Source: Brevundimonas subvibrioides ATCC 15264
Lineage (GTDB): Bacteria > Pseudomonadota > Alphaproteobacteria > Caulobacterales > Caulobacteraceae
Direction: 5' to 3'
DNA: 64,000 bases
Assembly: GCF_000144605.1 (NCBI RefSeq)
Contig: NC_014375.1
Coordinates: 2,881,501-2,945,500 of the forward strand
The notes below the pieces were generated by a model. It worked only from the letters and a program-made list of their open reading frames with translations, searched no databases and was not told the origin of the DNA. Of this stretch, positions 43,023 to 51,830 are shown piece by piece. The translations under genes were made by a program, and so were the position numbers. The first letter of the stretch is position 1. Each line of letters opens with the position of its first letter.

Positions 43023-45232
43023 GGTGCGCGCTCCACGGCAGGGACGTTGGTGACCAGCGCGGGCGTGCCGCTCAGCACATTGTCCCGCCAGATCAGAAGG
43101 GGATCTCCGACGCGGCGGAAGAACCGGGGCGCGCCGCTGTCGACGAAGCGATTGTCCAGAACCTCGGCCCGCTGAACGCCATACAGCGCGAGCACCCCGG
43201 CCCCCTCGCCGGTGGGCCCGCTCCGCTCGAAGGTGGACCCCGTCAGGAACAGACGCGGCCCGAATGTACTCTCGTCCGTGCCGCCCCGGTACAGGTCGAT
43301 CACGGGGCCGGCCACGTCGCGGAAGGTGCTGTCCACCACCTCGACGACCTCGGCATTATAGGTGCCCAGATCCGCCGTCTCGGTGTGGGCCCAGATGACC
43401 GCGCCACTGATGCGGTCGACCGTGACCCGCTCCAGCCGGATGCGCTCGGCGAAGGTCCCGGGACCGGCCGCGAAGACGTTGAAACCGCGATTGACGGTCA
43501 GGTCCGTGAAGGTCGTGTCCTCGACGATCAGCTGATAGCCGGCAGCGCCCTGCCCTGCCCGGATCGCCGCCGCCCCCGCGACATCCGGGACCAGCGCACC
43601 GGAAACGGCGAGCCTCGACAGCCGCAGCGAACCGCCGGGGGCGATCTCGAACAGTGTCGGGCGGGCGAACCGGATTTCCGCGCGTCCGTCGACGGGCCCC
43701 TCGATGGTCAGGGCCCGGTTGGCCGTCAGGGTCTGGTTGACGACGTAGATCCCGGCCGCCAGCCGGATCCTGTCACCGGCCGCGGCGTCCGCCACGGCAC
43801 GGGTCAGGGTGTCCTCCCCGGGCGTGATGGAATGCACGGCACCGCTGTCCAGGGCGACCGGGGGGATGTCCTTGGGATACCAGGCCACGCCCGTTTCGCT
43901 GCGATCGACCACGGTCAGATCGGCGGGTGCGCCGACGCCGTCCACACGGCTGACGCCCAGCCGGCCGTCCCGACCCGCTACTACAGAAATCCGACGCGCC
44001 TCGAAACCGGGCAAGGCCCCGGTCCGGACCGGAGACTGAACATTGCCGTCGAAAACAATGCCGCTCATGTCGCCCATCACCCGGATGGGATCGCGACCGT
44101 CGCGGTTGACGATCAGGTTGCGGGCGAAACGGCTGTCGACAGGCGCCGCCGAGCGCTCGGCGTCCATCCCCGCGCCGAGGAACATCTCGTGCGCATCGAT
44201 GATCGTGTTGTTCTCGATCACCGCGCCCTCGACCTGGACGTACCGGTTCACCGGCGAGTTCGGGACGCCGTACATGATGGTCAGGGCGCTGCCGAAAACC
44301 GATCCCGTCAGGCCCTGCATGATATTGCCGCGCACCGTATTGCGGCGATTGATGACGCGGACGCCCCCGGTGTTGACCACGCCGTTGCCGATGAAGACGT
44401 TGCCCTCCACCAGATTGTCGTCGCCGTGCCGCAGCACCATGGCGCCCTGGGATTCGTAGAAGACGTTGCCGCGATAGACATTGCCGCCGGACTTGTTCGA
44501 GACGATCTCGACCTCGCCGTCGCAGTGCTCGAACCAGTTGTGGGTCACGGAGGTGAAGGAGCTGGAGACGGAGTCGTGGCTGGTCCCGATCCGGATCGTC
44601 TCGCCGCCGTTCGAGCCGAGGACGGGCCGGCGTCCGAAATAGTTGTGATCGATGGAGTGGTGGTTCTCGAGGCCCTGCTGTTCGTCCCGGATGACGACCA
44701 GCGTCGTGCCGGCGTTGGTCTTGCCGGAAATCTGGTTGTGATCGAACCGGTTGTGATGGCCGTACATCGCCACCCAGTTGTCCGTCTCGGCACGGTCGGG
44801 GCGGGAAAAGCCGTCGATGACGACGCTGGTAATCCGGCTGTAGTTCGCGCGCTCGGTCAGGGATCGCCGAAACGAAAGCACTTCGCCGGTGGGCGACCAG
44901 CCGTCGCGGAACACCAGATTGGATACCACCAGATGCTCACCCGCCATGCGCAGGTTGGAGCGTCCGGTGATCGTGACCCCGCCGGGCGTCTCGGCCGTCA
45001 GGGTGATCGGGCGATCGGTCGTGCCCTGGCCGATGAACTGGATCTCGAAGTTGCGCCATTCGCCGTTCGCCAGCGTCAGGGTGTCGCCGGGTTCCAGGCG
45101 GCCGACAGCCGCCTGGAACTCCGCCTGCGTCCGGACGAAAGCGGACTCCGCGAATGACGTCGTCGGCATTCCGCCTGCGCCGAGGACGACCAGGATCGCG
45201 GGCAGCCAGGGCGTCCGACGCAGCGACGACAT
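43019..45232 (-). CDS. Alginate lyase, PL6, two beta-helix domains
   Basis: The 737-residue protein has a signal peptide (MSSLRRTPWLPAILVVLGAGG...) and two right-handed beta-helix parts. The first, catalytic, contains DTLTLANGEWRNFEIQF, GGETIRIGTSHDS, the base Lys in VSNKSGGNVYRGN and the Arg in MVLRHGDDNLVEGN. From about residue 450 a second helix domain with its own repeats resembles the C-terminal domain of two-domain PL6 enzymes such as AlyGC. I chose the ATG at 45232 for its leader and AAGGG site; ATG 45283 and TTG 45289 upstream are possible but would bury the leader. It degrades alginate in the periplasm. Confidence 0.92.
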   Translation of the reverse strand: MSSLRRTPWLPAILVVLGAGGMPTTSFAESAFVRTQAEFQAAVGRLEPGDTLTLANGEWRNFEIQFIGQGTTDRPITLTAETPGGVTITGRSNLRMAGEHLVVSNLVFRDGWSPTGEVLSFRRSLTERANYSRITSVVIDGFSRPDRAETDNWVAMYGHHNRFDHNQISGKTNAGTTLVVIRDEQQGLENHHSIDHNYFGRRPVLGSNGGETIRIGTSHDSVSSSFTSVTHNWFEHCDGEVEIVSNKSGGNVYRGNVFYESQGAMVLRHGDDNLVEGNVFIGNGVVNTGGVRVINRRNTVRGNIMQGLTGSVFGSALTIMYGVPNSPVNRYVQVEGAVIENNTIIDAHEMFLGAGMDAERSAAPVDSRFARNLIVNRDGRDPIRVMGDMSGIVFDGNVQSPVRTGALPGFEARRISVVAGRDGRLGVSRVDGVGAPADLTVVDRSETGVAWYPKDIPPVALDSGAVHSITPGEDTLTRAVADAAAGDRIRLAAGIYVVNQTLTANRALTIEGPVDGRAEIRFARPTLFEIAPGGSLRLSRLAVSGALVPDVAGAAAIRAGQGAAGYQLIVEDTTFTDLTVNRGFNVFAAGPGTFAERIRLERVTVDRISGAVIWAHTETADLGTYNAEVVEVVDSTFRDVAGPVIDLYRGGTDESTFGPRLFLTGSTFERSGPTGEGAGVLALYGVQRAEVLDNRFVDSGAPRFFRRVGDPLLIWRDNVLSGTPALVTNVPAVERAP

Positions 45233-45289
45233 CCCCAAACCCTTACGCTCACTCACGGCCGCAGCCGCATCCGTACCGGTCATCGCCAA

Positions 45290-48200
45290 TCAGAACCGGA
45301 CGCTGAGGCCTGCCGTCACGCGACGATCCGTCAGGCCGTTGTAGCAGAGCAACGCATCGTCATTGATGCAGAACTCGTTGGCGTCCTCGCGGGTCAGGTT
45401 GATCGCCTCGATCCCGATGCTGGCCCAGGGGGTCAGGTCATAGTTGACGCTGGCGTTCAGCTGGCCGCGATCGTCGCTGACCCGCGGCACGTCGAAGGCA
45501 GAGGTGAACGCCTCGGTGTTCAGGTAGTCCGACCGCCACGTGTACCGCATCCGGGCGCTCAGGCCGTAACGCTCGTAGTAGAGCGTGGTGTTGTACGAAT
45601 ACTTCGACAGGTTCTCGAGCTCGATCAGGTCCTGCGGCAGGGGGCTGATGCCCAGGTCCCGCGTCGTGTTCCGCGTCAGGCCGATCGTGCGGTAATTCTG
45701 AACGTCGCCGCCCGTCTCCTGATAGGTGAAGTTGCCGATGAAGCCGAAGCCGGACGCCCAGCCCAGACGATCTTCCCACTGGGACAGGTCATACTGCAGC
45801 GCCAGTTCGACCCCGGTCTGTGTGGTCTCGCCATCGACGTTGAACGTGGACGTCAGCGGCACGCAGATGCCGGTCTGACCCCGGGCCGGGTTGTTCTGGT
45901 TGATGATGGCGATCGGGTTGTAGATGCCGCCACCCGGGCAGTTCGGGTCGCGGCTGCGGTTCACGACACCGCCGACCGCATTGTCCGGCGGGCTCTCGGT
46001 GATGCTGGCGAACAGGTTGTCGCGCACCTTGTGGAAGACGCCGACGCTGATCAGGCTGGAGGGGGCGAAGTAGTATTCGGCCGACAGGTCGAACGACAGC
46101 ACGGCCTCGGGCTGCAGGTCCGGATTGCCCCGGACGACCGAGGTGTTCTCGCTGGTCGCAAAGCTCACGGACGAGGACAGGTTGTTGAAGTCCGGCCGGC
46201 GGATGTCCCGTGCGATCCCGGCGCGGACGACCACGTCCTCGGCCGGCTCGACCACCAGATTGAAGCGCGGCAGCCAGAAGGCGTAGGACGCGTCGTTCTC
46301 GGTCCGGGTCGATGTCCCGCCTGTCGCCACCGCATTGCCGATCGAGGTCAGATCGGTGGTCACATAGCGAAAGCCCACGTTTCCGCGCACCGGCATGCCG
46401 AAGGCCTCGGTGTCGAAATTCGCCTGCAGATAGGCCGCCTGCGTGTCTTCCGTGATCTCGAAGAAGGCGCTGGACTGGGACGTCGGCACGCCAATCTGCG
46501 CGATGTTGGAGCCGTTGGCGGTATTGCTGGCCGTGATGGCGGCATTCAACGCCGCGAGGGTGCCGGCCGGATCGCGGAACGCGCGCGCGCCGTCGACGAC
46601 CAGGAAGTCCGGGAAGTACAGTCGACGATCGTCCGCGGCGTTGAAGTTGCTCGGACCTGCGATCAGCAGGTCGGAGAACAGGTTTCCGCTCGGCCGGAAG
46701 AAGGACGTGGTGAGGTTCGTGAAGCTGGTCGTGCCGGTGACGTTGTCGTTCAGGACACTCGTCTCGTTCCAGCGCAGGCCGGCGTCGATGGACGTCACGA
46801 AGGGCAGGATGCCGTCCGTATCGTAGGAGGCGTCCAGCCGGAGCGCCTTCTCCTCGTTCTCGCGCAGGCTTCGTCCCTGTGCGACCTGCTGCAGCCGGTA
46901 GTTGGCGGGATCCCGCAGCATGGCCGCCGTCGGCGTGGTCGCCAGGCCTTGGGCAATGCCGAACTGAAGCGTACCGCCCCTCAGATCGAACTCGATCGGC
47001 ACGCCGTTGGCCAGGGTGACCCCGACCGTGGGACGCGGCGAGTTCGGGTTCACGAACTCAAGCGTCGTATTGAAGCTCGGCAGGACGGAGTCGGAGGTCG
47101 ACAGTGCGGCCTCCGCCTTCACCGTCAGCCGCTCTCCCTGCCACTCGCCGCCCAGCGCGAAGACCCGACTCTCGGTCACGCGCGAACCGGTGTCGCTCGT
47201 CGTCCGCAGATAGGGCGCCAGGTTGCCGTTCAACCGCGGCTGGATGATGCCGGCCACGGTGGCCTGAACCGAGCCAAGGTCGACCGTGCCGTTCGGCCCG
47301 TTCGCAGAGCCGAGGTTGACCGTCTCGAAGGCGGTGTTGCGCGTGTTGTCGACGACGCCGTTGTCGGAGACGGTCGAGATCTGGACGGTGGTGCTCTGCT
47401 CGGCCCGCTCCTGATCGTTCAGGACGGCATCGAAATAGAGACGCAGGTTGTCGGTCGGCTTCCACTCCGCCGTCCCGGCGAAGTTCCTAGTCTCGTATTC
47501 GAAGTTGTCGTAGTCCTGATTGAAGAACTGGATGCGCAGGAAGGGGAAGGCCTCCGCGCTGGCGCGGCCCGAGGTCGGGGTCACCACGGCATCGCGGTCG
47601 ACACGCGGACGGAAGGCGGCGACGTCCTGCTCGGCGTAGCTGAAGCTGCCGACCAGGCCGATCTCGCCGATGCCGGTGTCCCACCGATGGCCGACGGTGC
47701 CGGAGTAGCGCGGCGTGCTGGTGTCGGAAAGGTCGCTGAATTCCGACTGGGCGCGGAAGGCGAACAGCGGCTCGGTGAGCTCGAGGGGGCGGATGGTGCG
47801 CAGATTGATCGTGCCGCCGACGGAACCCTCGATGGTCCCGGCCTCGGACACCTTGATGACCTCGACCGAGCGGATCATCGAAGCGGCGAGGTCGTCGAAG
47901 CTGATGCCTGAACGACCCGATCCCGAGCCCACGGTGGAAACGCCGTTGATCTCGACGCGGTTCGCATCGGTGCCCCGGATCTGGACACCACGGCCGACGC
48001 CGGCTTCGCGCGTGATCTGAATACCCGTCACGTTCTCGAGGACTTCGGCGAGGTTCTGGTCGGGGAGCTTGCCGATATCCTCGGCCTCGATCACCTCCAC
48101 GAGGTTGTCGGCGTTGCGCTTCTGGCTGAGTGCGCTCTGGAGCGACGCGCGAATGCCGGTGACGACGATCTCGTCGACCTGATCGGCCTGGTCCGGCTCC

Positions 48201-48322
48201 GCAGAGGGCGCGTCCTGTGCCCAGACCGGCGTGGCCATGGTCATGGCCGTCCCGGCCAGCAGAATCGTCATCAGTCGCTTGTCGGCGCTCAAACGAACGC
48301 CGGTGTTCCCGGTCCGCCTCAT
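45290..48322 (-). CDS. TonB-dependent receptor, alginate uptake
   Basis: The 1010-residue outer-membrane receptor has a signal peptide, the TonB box DEIVVTGIRAS, and a plug domain (IEAEDIGKLPDQNLAEVLENVTGIQI, GVQIRGTDANRVEINGV). A beta-barrel follows that ends in the aromatic DRRVTAGLSVRF. It is the first gene of the leftward alginate operon, 57 bases before PL6, and is divergent from the FadR-type regulator. Such receptors import oligosaccharides with energy from TonB-ExbBD. Alginate oligomers as cargo are inferred from the neighbouring lyases. Confidence 0.9.
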   Translation of the reverse strand: MRRTGNTGVRLSADKRLMTILLAGTAMTMATPVWAQDAPSAEPDQADQVDEIVVTGIRASLQSALSQKRNADNLVEVIEAEDIGKLPDQNLAEVLENVTGIQITREAGVGRGVQIRGTDANRVEINGVSTVGSGSGRSGISFDDLAASMIRSVEVIKVSEAGTIEGSVGGTINLRTIRPLELTEPLFAFRAQSEFSDLSDTSTPRYSGTVGHRWDTGIGEIGLVGSFSYAEQDVAAFRPRVDRDAVVTPTSGRASAEAFPFLRIQFFNQDYDNFEYETRNFAGTAEWKPTDNLRLYFDAVLNDQERAEQSTTVQISTVSDNGVVDNTRNTAFETVNLGSANGPNGTVDLGSVQATVAGIIQPRLNGNLAPYLRTTSDTGSRVTESRVFALGGEWQGERLTVKAEAALSTSDSVLPSFNTTLEFVNPNSPRPTVGVTLANGVPIEFDLRGGTLQFGIAQGLATTPTAAMLRDPANYRLQQVAQGRSLRENEEKALRLDASYDTDGILPFVTSIDAGLRWNETSVLNDNVTGTTSFTNLTTSFFRPSGNLFSDLLIAGPSNFNAADDRRLYFPDFLVVDGARAFRDPAGTLAALNAAITASNTANGSNIAQIGVPTSQSSAFFEITEDTQAAYLQANFDTEAFGMPVRGNVGFRYVTTDLTSIGNAVATGGTSTRTENDASYAFWLPRFNLVVEPAEDVVVRAGIARDIRRPDFNNLSSSVSFATSENTSVVRGNPDLQPEAVLSFDLSAEYYFAPSSLISVGVFHKVRDNLFASITESPPDNAVGGVVNRSRDPNCPGGGIYNPIAIINQNNPARGQTGICVPLTSTFNVDGETTQTGVELALQYDLSQWEDRLGWASGFGFIGNFTYQETGGDVQNYRTIGLTRNTTRDLGISPLPQDLIELENLSKYSYNTTLYYERYGLSARMRYTWRSDYLNTEAFTSAFDVPRVSDDRGQLNASVNYDLTPWASIGIEAINLTREDANEFCINDDALLCYNGLTDRRVTAGLSVRF

Positions 48323-48681
48323 CCCTAGTCTCCCGTTTGTCGTCTTTTTGTTGAGCAGAAGCTGGATTGGACTGGAGATGCTGTCAACCGCTTTTTCGAG
48401 CCGTCGACGACCGCGGTCCAGACCAATTTGCCAGACCAGCGCTTAAATGCTTATCCGCGCAAGCCTGATCGCTCGCCGGAGACTATGTCGGATGGCCTGG
48501 TTCATCAGCGATCCAGCGAAGGGTCAACCGCGACGGACAACTGGTTGACAAAGGGGACAACCTCTTGCATCCATACCAGCGTATCGGCTCAGCCTTACAG
48601 CCGGACCGCGGCGCGCTATCCTCGCGGGGATTCGGTGGTGGGACGATGCGTCGTCGGCGGTCCTGAAGAAGGCGAAGATTG
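48323..48681. promoter_or_regulatory. Divergent promoter region of alginate receptor and regulator
   Basis: The 359-base region has no credible gene. A direct repeat CCAGACCA occurs twice with a 13-base period (48418-48425 and 48431-48438), about 100 bases upstream of the receptor. An imperfect palindrome CAAC-TG-GTTG lies at 48538-48547. Either could be a site for the FadR-type regulator, but the evidence is weak. Confidence 0.35.
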
Positions 48682-49422
48682 ATGTCCGAACAGCGTCTCT
48701 ACCAGTCCGTCGCCGCGTCGATCCGCGCGATGATCGAGTCGGGGGAGTTTCCGGCAGGCTCGCGGCTGCCGGGCGAGCGCGACCTTGCCGAACGGCTCGG
48801 CGTCAGCCGGGTGACGATCCGCGAGGCCGAGATCGCTCTGGAGGCCCAGGGATGGATCGCCATCCGGACCGGCTCCGGCGTCTATGTTCTGCAACGGACG
48901 GAGAGCGCGGCCTCGCTGCCGAACGTGACGGCTTTCGACCTGACCGCGGCGCGCGCGATCATCGAGGCCGAAGCCGCGGCACTCGCGGCCGCCAACATCA
49001 CCGATGCGGATCTGCTGGAGCTTGAAGAGCTGGTCCTCGCCATGTCGGACCCGACCGGTTCGGACGAAAGCGCCGCCATGGCCGATCAGAAATTCCACCT
49101 CGCGATCGCCCGCATCGGCGGTAACCCGGTCATCGAGTTCTGCGTGTCCATGATCTGGCGGATCCGCAACGAGCTGCCCCAGGTTCGCAAGGTCTACGGT
49201 CGCGTCTGTCACAATGACGGAGAGGCGCGCACGAACGAACATGCGGATATCCTCGCGGCCCTGAGCCGTCGGGACCCTCAGGCCTCGCGGACCGCGATGC
49301 GCGATCATTTCCACCGGTTGTTCGAGGCCATGCTGGAAGCCACCGAAAGCGATGCGTTGGCCGAGGTCCGCCGCCGCACCGAACACGACCGCAGCCGTTT
49401 CCTGGCGACCACCCGGATATAG
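48682..49422 (+). CDS. FadR-type GntR-family transcriptional regulator
   Basis: The 246-residue regulator has a winged helix (SGEFPAGSRLPGERDLAERLGVSRVTIREAEIALEAQGWI). Its FCD effector domain has metal-ligand positions visible in ADQKFHLAIAR, NEHADILAAL and MRDHFHRLFEAM. FadR-type regulators of the UxuR/ExuR group respond to uronates and usually repress uronate genes. Being divergent from the alginate receptor, it probably controls that operon and senses a deoxy-uronate. ATG 48682 lies directly after an in-frame TTG and has a GAAGG-like site upstream. Confidence 0.88.
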   Translation: MSEQRLYQSVAASIRAMIESGEFPAGSRLPGERDLAERLGVSRVTIREAEIALEAQGWIAIRTGSGVYVLQRTESAASLPNVTAFDLTAARAIIEAEAAALAAANITDADLLELEELVLAMSDPTGSDESAAMADQKFHLAIARIGGNPVIEFCVSMIWRIRNELPQVRKVYGRVCHNDGEARTNEHADILAALSRRDPQASRTAMRDHFHRLFEAMLEATESDALAEVRRRTEHDRSRFLATTRI

Positions 49423-49437
49423 GCTGCACCACCGGCT

Positions 49438-50679
49438 TCAGGAGGGACGCTCCTCCAGCCCGCGGGCTGGCGCGTTCGGCCCGTCCGGAGCGGCGAGCGC
49501 CGCCAGTTTGCGCGTGACGACGGGGATGGTGAGCATCGTCGATGCGACGGCCATCAGAAGCAGGGCCGTGAAGGCACTGTGGGTGATGATCGCCTTGTCC
49601 AGCAGGACGTTGGCGAAAATGATCATGATGAGCGCCTTGGTCTGCAGCAGCCAGCCCACCACCCCGGCCTCGCCCTTCGGCCAGTTCAGGATGCGCCCGG
49701 CGAGGTGGACGCCCGCGAGTTTGCCGACCACGGCCGCCACCAGCAGCAGGGCTGCGGCTCCGAAAACCGCCAGCCCGCCCATTCCCCATTCGGTCCGCAG
49801 GCCGGTGGACAGGAAGAAGACCGGCATGATGGTCATCAGGATCGTATCGCGAAAGCTCTCCAGCCGGCGCCGGTCGAAGGATCCGGGCTCGAGGACCGCC
49901 CCCGACAGGAACGCTCCGACCATGAAATGCAGGCCTGACCAGTCGGCCGTGAACCCGCAGAGCGCCAGCCAGATCAGGCCGACGTACCAGCGGTCCCCGG
50001 CCTCAAGACGGCGCAGCAGGGCCCGCACGGCCAGGCTGGCGATCACGAAACCGACCAGAAACAGGGCCTGGCGACCGACCCTTTCCCAGTCGAGCAGGAT
50101 CAGGGCGAGCACCCCCCAGATGGCGACATCATCCAGGCTGGCATAGCGAAGGACGCGCTGGCCCAGCGGGAGCCTCAGGATGTTGAGCTTCTCCAGGAAC
50201 AGCACGAGGATCGGCAGGGCGGTGACGGCGCAGGCCATGCCCATGCCCAGGATCACCTGCCAGCGCAGACCCCCGGAGCCGATCCAGCCCGGCCATTGGG
50301 TCAGGAACAGCGCCGCGCCCGCCCCGAGCGCCATCGGCACGATCAGGGCCAGACCGGCGGTTGTCGTGGTGTCGGTCCGGTGTCGCCAGGCTTCCTTCAG
50401 GTCGAGCTCGACGCCGGCGACCCAGACGAACAGCATGACCGCCCACCAGGCGATCCCGTTCAGGGCTCCGATCACCGACGGCGTGAAGACCGTGGCGTAG
50501 TAGGCCGGAAAGACCGCTCCCAGAAGCCCCGGTCCCAGCAGGACACCGGCCACGATCTGGACGACCACCAGCGGCGCCCAGGCGTCTGTCCGCCCGATCC
50601 GCCACACCATCCAGGGGATGGTGAAGATGATGAGCATGGCGATCAGGAAGAGCTCGGTCGCGTTCATCGCGGTGTGCAT
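49438..50679 (-). CDS. CPA2-family cation:proton antiporter
   Basis: The 413-residue membrane protein has about 12 helices of the Kef/NapA type: QIVAGVLLGPGLLG, FVWVAGVELDLKEAWRH, LGMGMACAVTALPILVLFLEK, YASLDDVAIWGVLALI and GAFLSGAVLEP with a candidate ion-binding acidic residue nearby. It lacks the C-terminal RCK domain of full KefB/C, so it is a plain exchanger, perhaps Na+/H+ or K+/H+. The gene is convergent with the GntR regulator and 15 bases downstream of the cupin-like gene on the same strand. Its link to sugar loci is not obvious. Confidence 0.82.
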   Translation of the reverse strand: MHTAMNATELFLIAMLIIFTIPWMVWRIGRTDAWAPLVVVQIVAGVLLGPGLLGAVFPAYYATVFTPSVIGALNGIAWWAVMLFVWVAGVELDLKEAWRHRTDTTTTAGLALIVPMALGAGAALFLTQWPGWIGSGGLRWQVILGMGMACAVTALPILVLFLEKLNILRLPLGQRVLRYASLDDVAIWGVLALILLDWERVGRQALFLVGFVIASLAVRALLRRLEAGDRWYVGLIWLALCGFTADWSGLHFMVGAFLSGAVLEPGSFDRRRLESFRDTILMTIMPVFFLSTGLRTEWGMGGLAVFGAAALLLVAAVVGKLAGVHLAGRILNWPKGEAGVVGWLLQTKALIMIIFANVLLDKAIITHSAFTALLLMAVASTMLTIPVVTRKLAALAAPDGPNAPARGLEERPS

Positions 50680-50694
50680 CGTGGCCGCCCCGCC

Positions 50695-51714
50695 CTATCG
50701 CTGAAGTGACTGCAGCAGGATCGCCTTGATCCGCGCTTGGACGGGTCCGGTGACCGGCCCCAGGACACCGCGCGCCGCCGGCGGGATGTGCGCCACCGGG
50801 TCGTCTCCGGTCTGAAAGATGTAGTGATCGAAAAAGGCTCGCCAGTGCCGGCGCTCGCCCGGCGGAAGGTCCCGGATGGTCAGCAAGGCATGCAGCAACG
50901 TTAACAGTGGCGTGTTCATATGCTCCGGCCCATCCCGCCACCAGAGATTGATCATCGCTCCGAAATCCTCGAGCGACTCGACGTGATGCCACCACAGGCT
51001 GGGCAGGTACAGAACGTCGCCCGGCTCCAGCTCCGCCACCTCGGCGGCCGCCAGGGCAGAATGGTATTTCGGATGGCGCTCGAAGTCCGGCTCGACGATG
51101 TCGACCAAGCTGATCGGCTGGCCGGCCAGCGTCCGGTCGATCGGGCCCACATAGAGATTGCCGATCTGATCGGGTGGAAACAGGGTGAAGCGGCGGCGGC
51201 CCGCGACCACACAGGCCAGGTTCTGGGCCAGATCCCAGTGTGCCGCCGTCCGCGACCGGTTGCCGATCCACAGGGAGGTCAGCCGCTCCTTGCCCGGGTC
51301 GAGAAGGGGCATCGGATGCGCCTCCCCCACGCCTGGCAACACCGTCGGCAAAGGCACGCCGCCCGCGTAGACATGCCCGACGTCGCCCGGGGTATCGGGG
51401 TTCAGCAGCTGATCGAGCAGGGCCTGCAGGGTGGTGCTTCGCTGTTCGTGATTGAACCCCGACAGGTCGTCGGAATAGCCGAACCGACCGCCCATCTCCG
51501 GCGCACCGAAGAAGGCGCGTACGGGCGAACCCCTGTCGTGTCGCAACAGATAGTCGGCGAGCGCTGCCGGCGACGTGCGTGCGGCGGAGACGGCAGGCCA
51601 ATCCTTCACCAGCCCCTTCAAGACGGCCGGGCGCCCGAGCGGGACGATCTCGGATTCGAACCGCGCCCGATCCATGTCTGTATGGACGGCGACTGGCTGT
51701 GGGAGAGTCGTCAT
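50695..51714 (-). CDS. Cupin-like (JmjC-type) Fe(II)/2-oxoglutarate oxygenase
   Basis: The 339-residue protein is a cupin-8/JmjC domain: GRPAVLKGLVKDWPAV near the start, metal triad residues in TAAHWDLAQN (H-x-D) and the late WWHHVESL, plus VVAGRRRFTLFPPDQIGNLYVG. Such proteins hydroxylate protein side chains or small molecules. It is divergent from the tryptophan-halogenase-like gene, and the pair is a recurring partner of TonB-dependent sugar receptors in this group of bacteria. The function in those loci is unknown. Confidence 0.8.
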   Translation of the reverse strand: MTTLPQPVAVHTDMDRARFESEIVPLGRPAVLKGLVKDWPAVSAARTSPAALADYLLRHDRGSPVRAFFGAPEMGGRFGYSDDLSGFNHEQRSTTLQALLDQLLNPDTPGDVGHVYAGGVPLPTVLPGVGEAHPMPLLDPGKERLTSLWIGNRSRTAAHWDLAQNLACVVAGRRRFTLFPPDQIGNLYVGPIDRTLAGQPISLVDIVEPDFERHPKYHSALAAAEVAELEPGDVLYLPSLWWHHVESLEDFGAMINLWWRDGPEHMNTPLLTLLHALLTIRDLPPGERRHWRAFFDHYIFQTGDDPVAHIPPAARGVLGPVTGPVQARIKAILLQSLQR

Positions 51715-51830
51715 CGGACCGCCGCCACGCTGCTGGAACGGGTTGAATCCGGCGCGTAATTCGACATTCCAGACCTGCCCTTGGGCCGCGAAACTGCTAG
51801 AAATCGCCGGTGCGGAGAACGGTAGAAAAA

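Noticed and set aside
46031..47911. Open frame on the plus strand inside the alginate receptor gene
   Set aside because: It is a high-GC antisense shadow; the minus-strand frame carries TonB-box and plug motifs.
48418..48438. Twin CCAGACCA direct repeats as a definite regulator site
   Set aside because: Eight-base repeats are common by chance at this GC content, and spacing to the promoter is not distinctive, so I keep it only as a weak note under the intergenic region.
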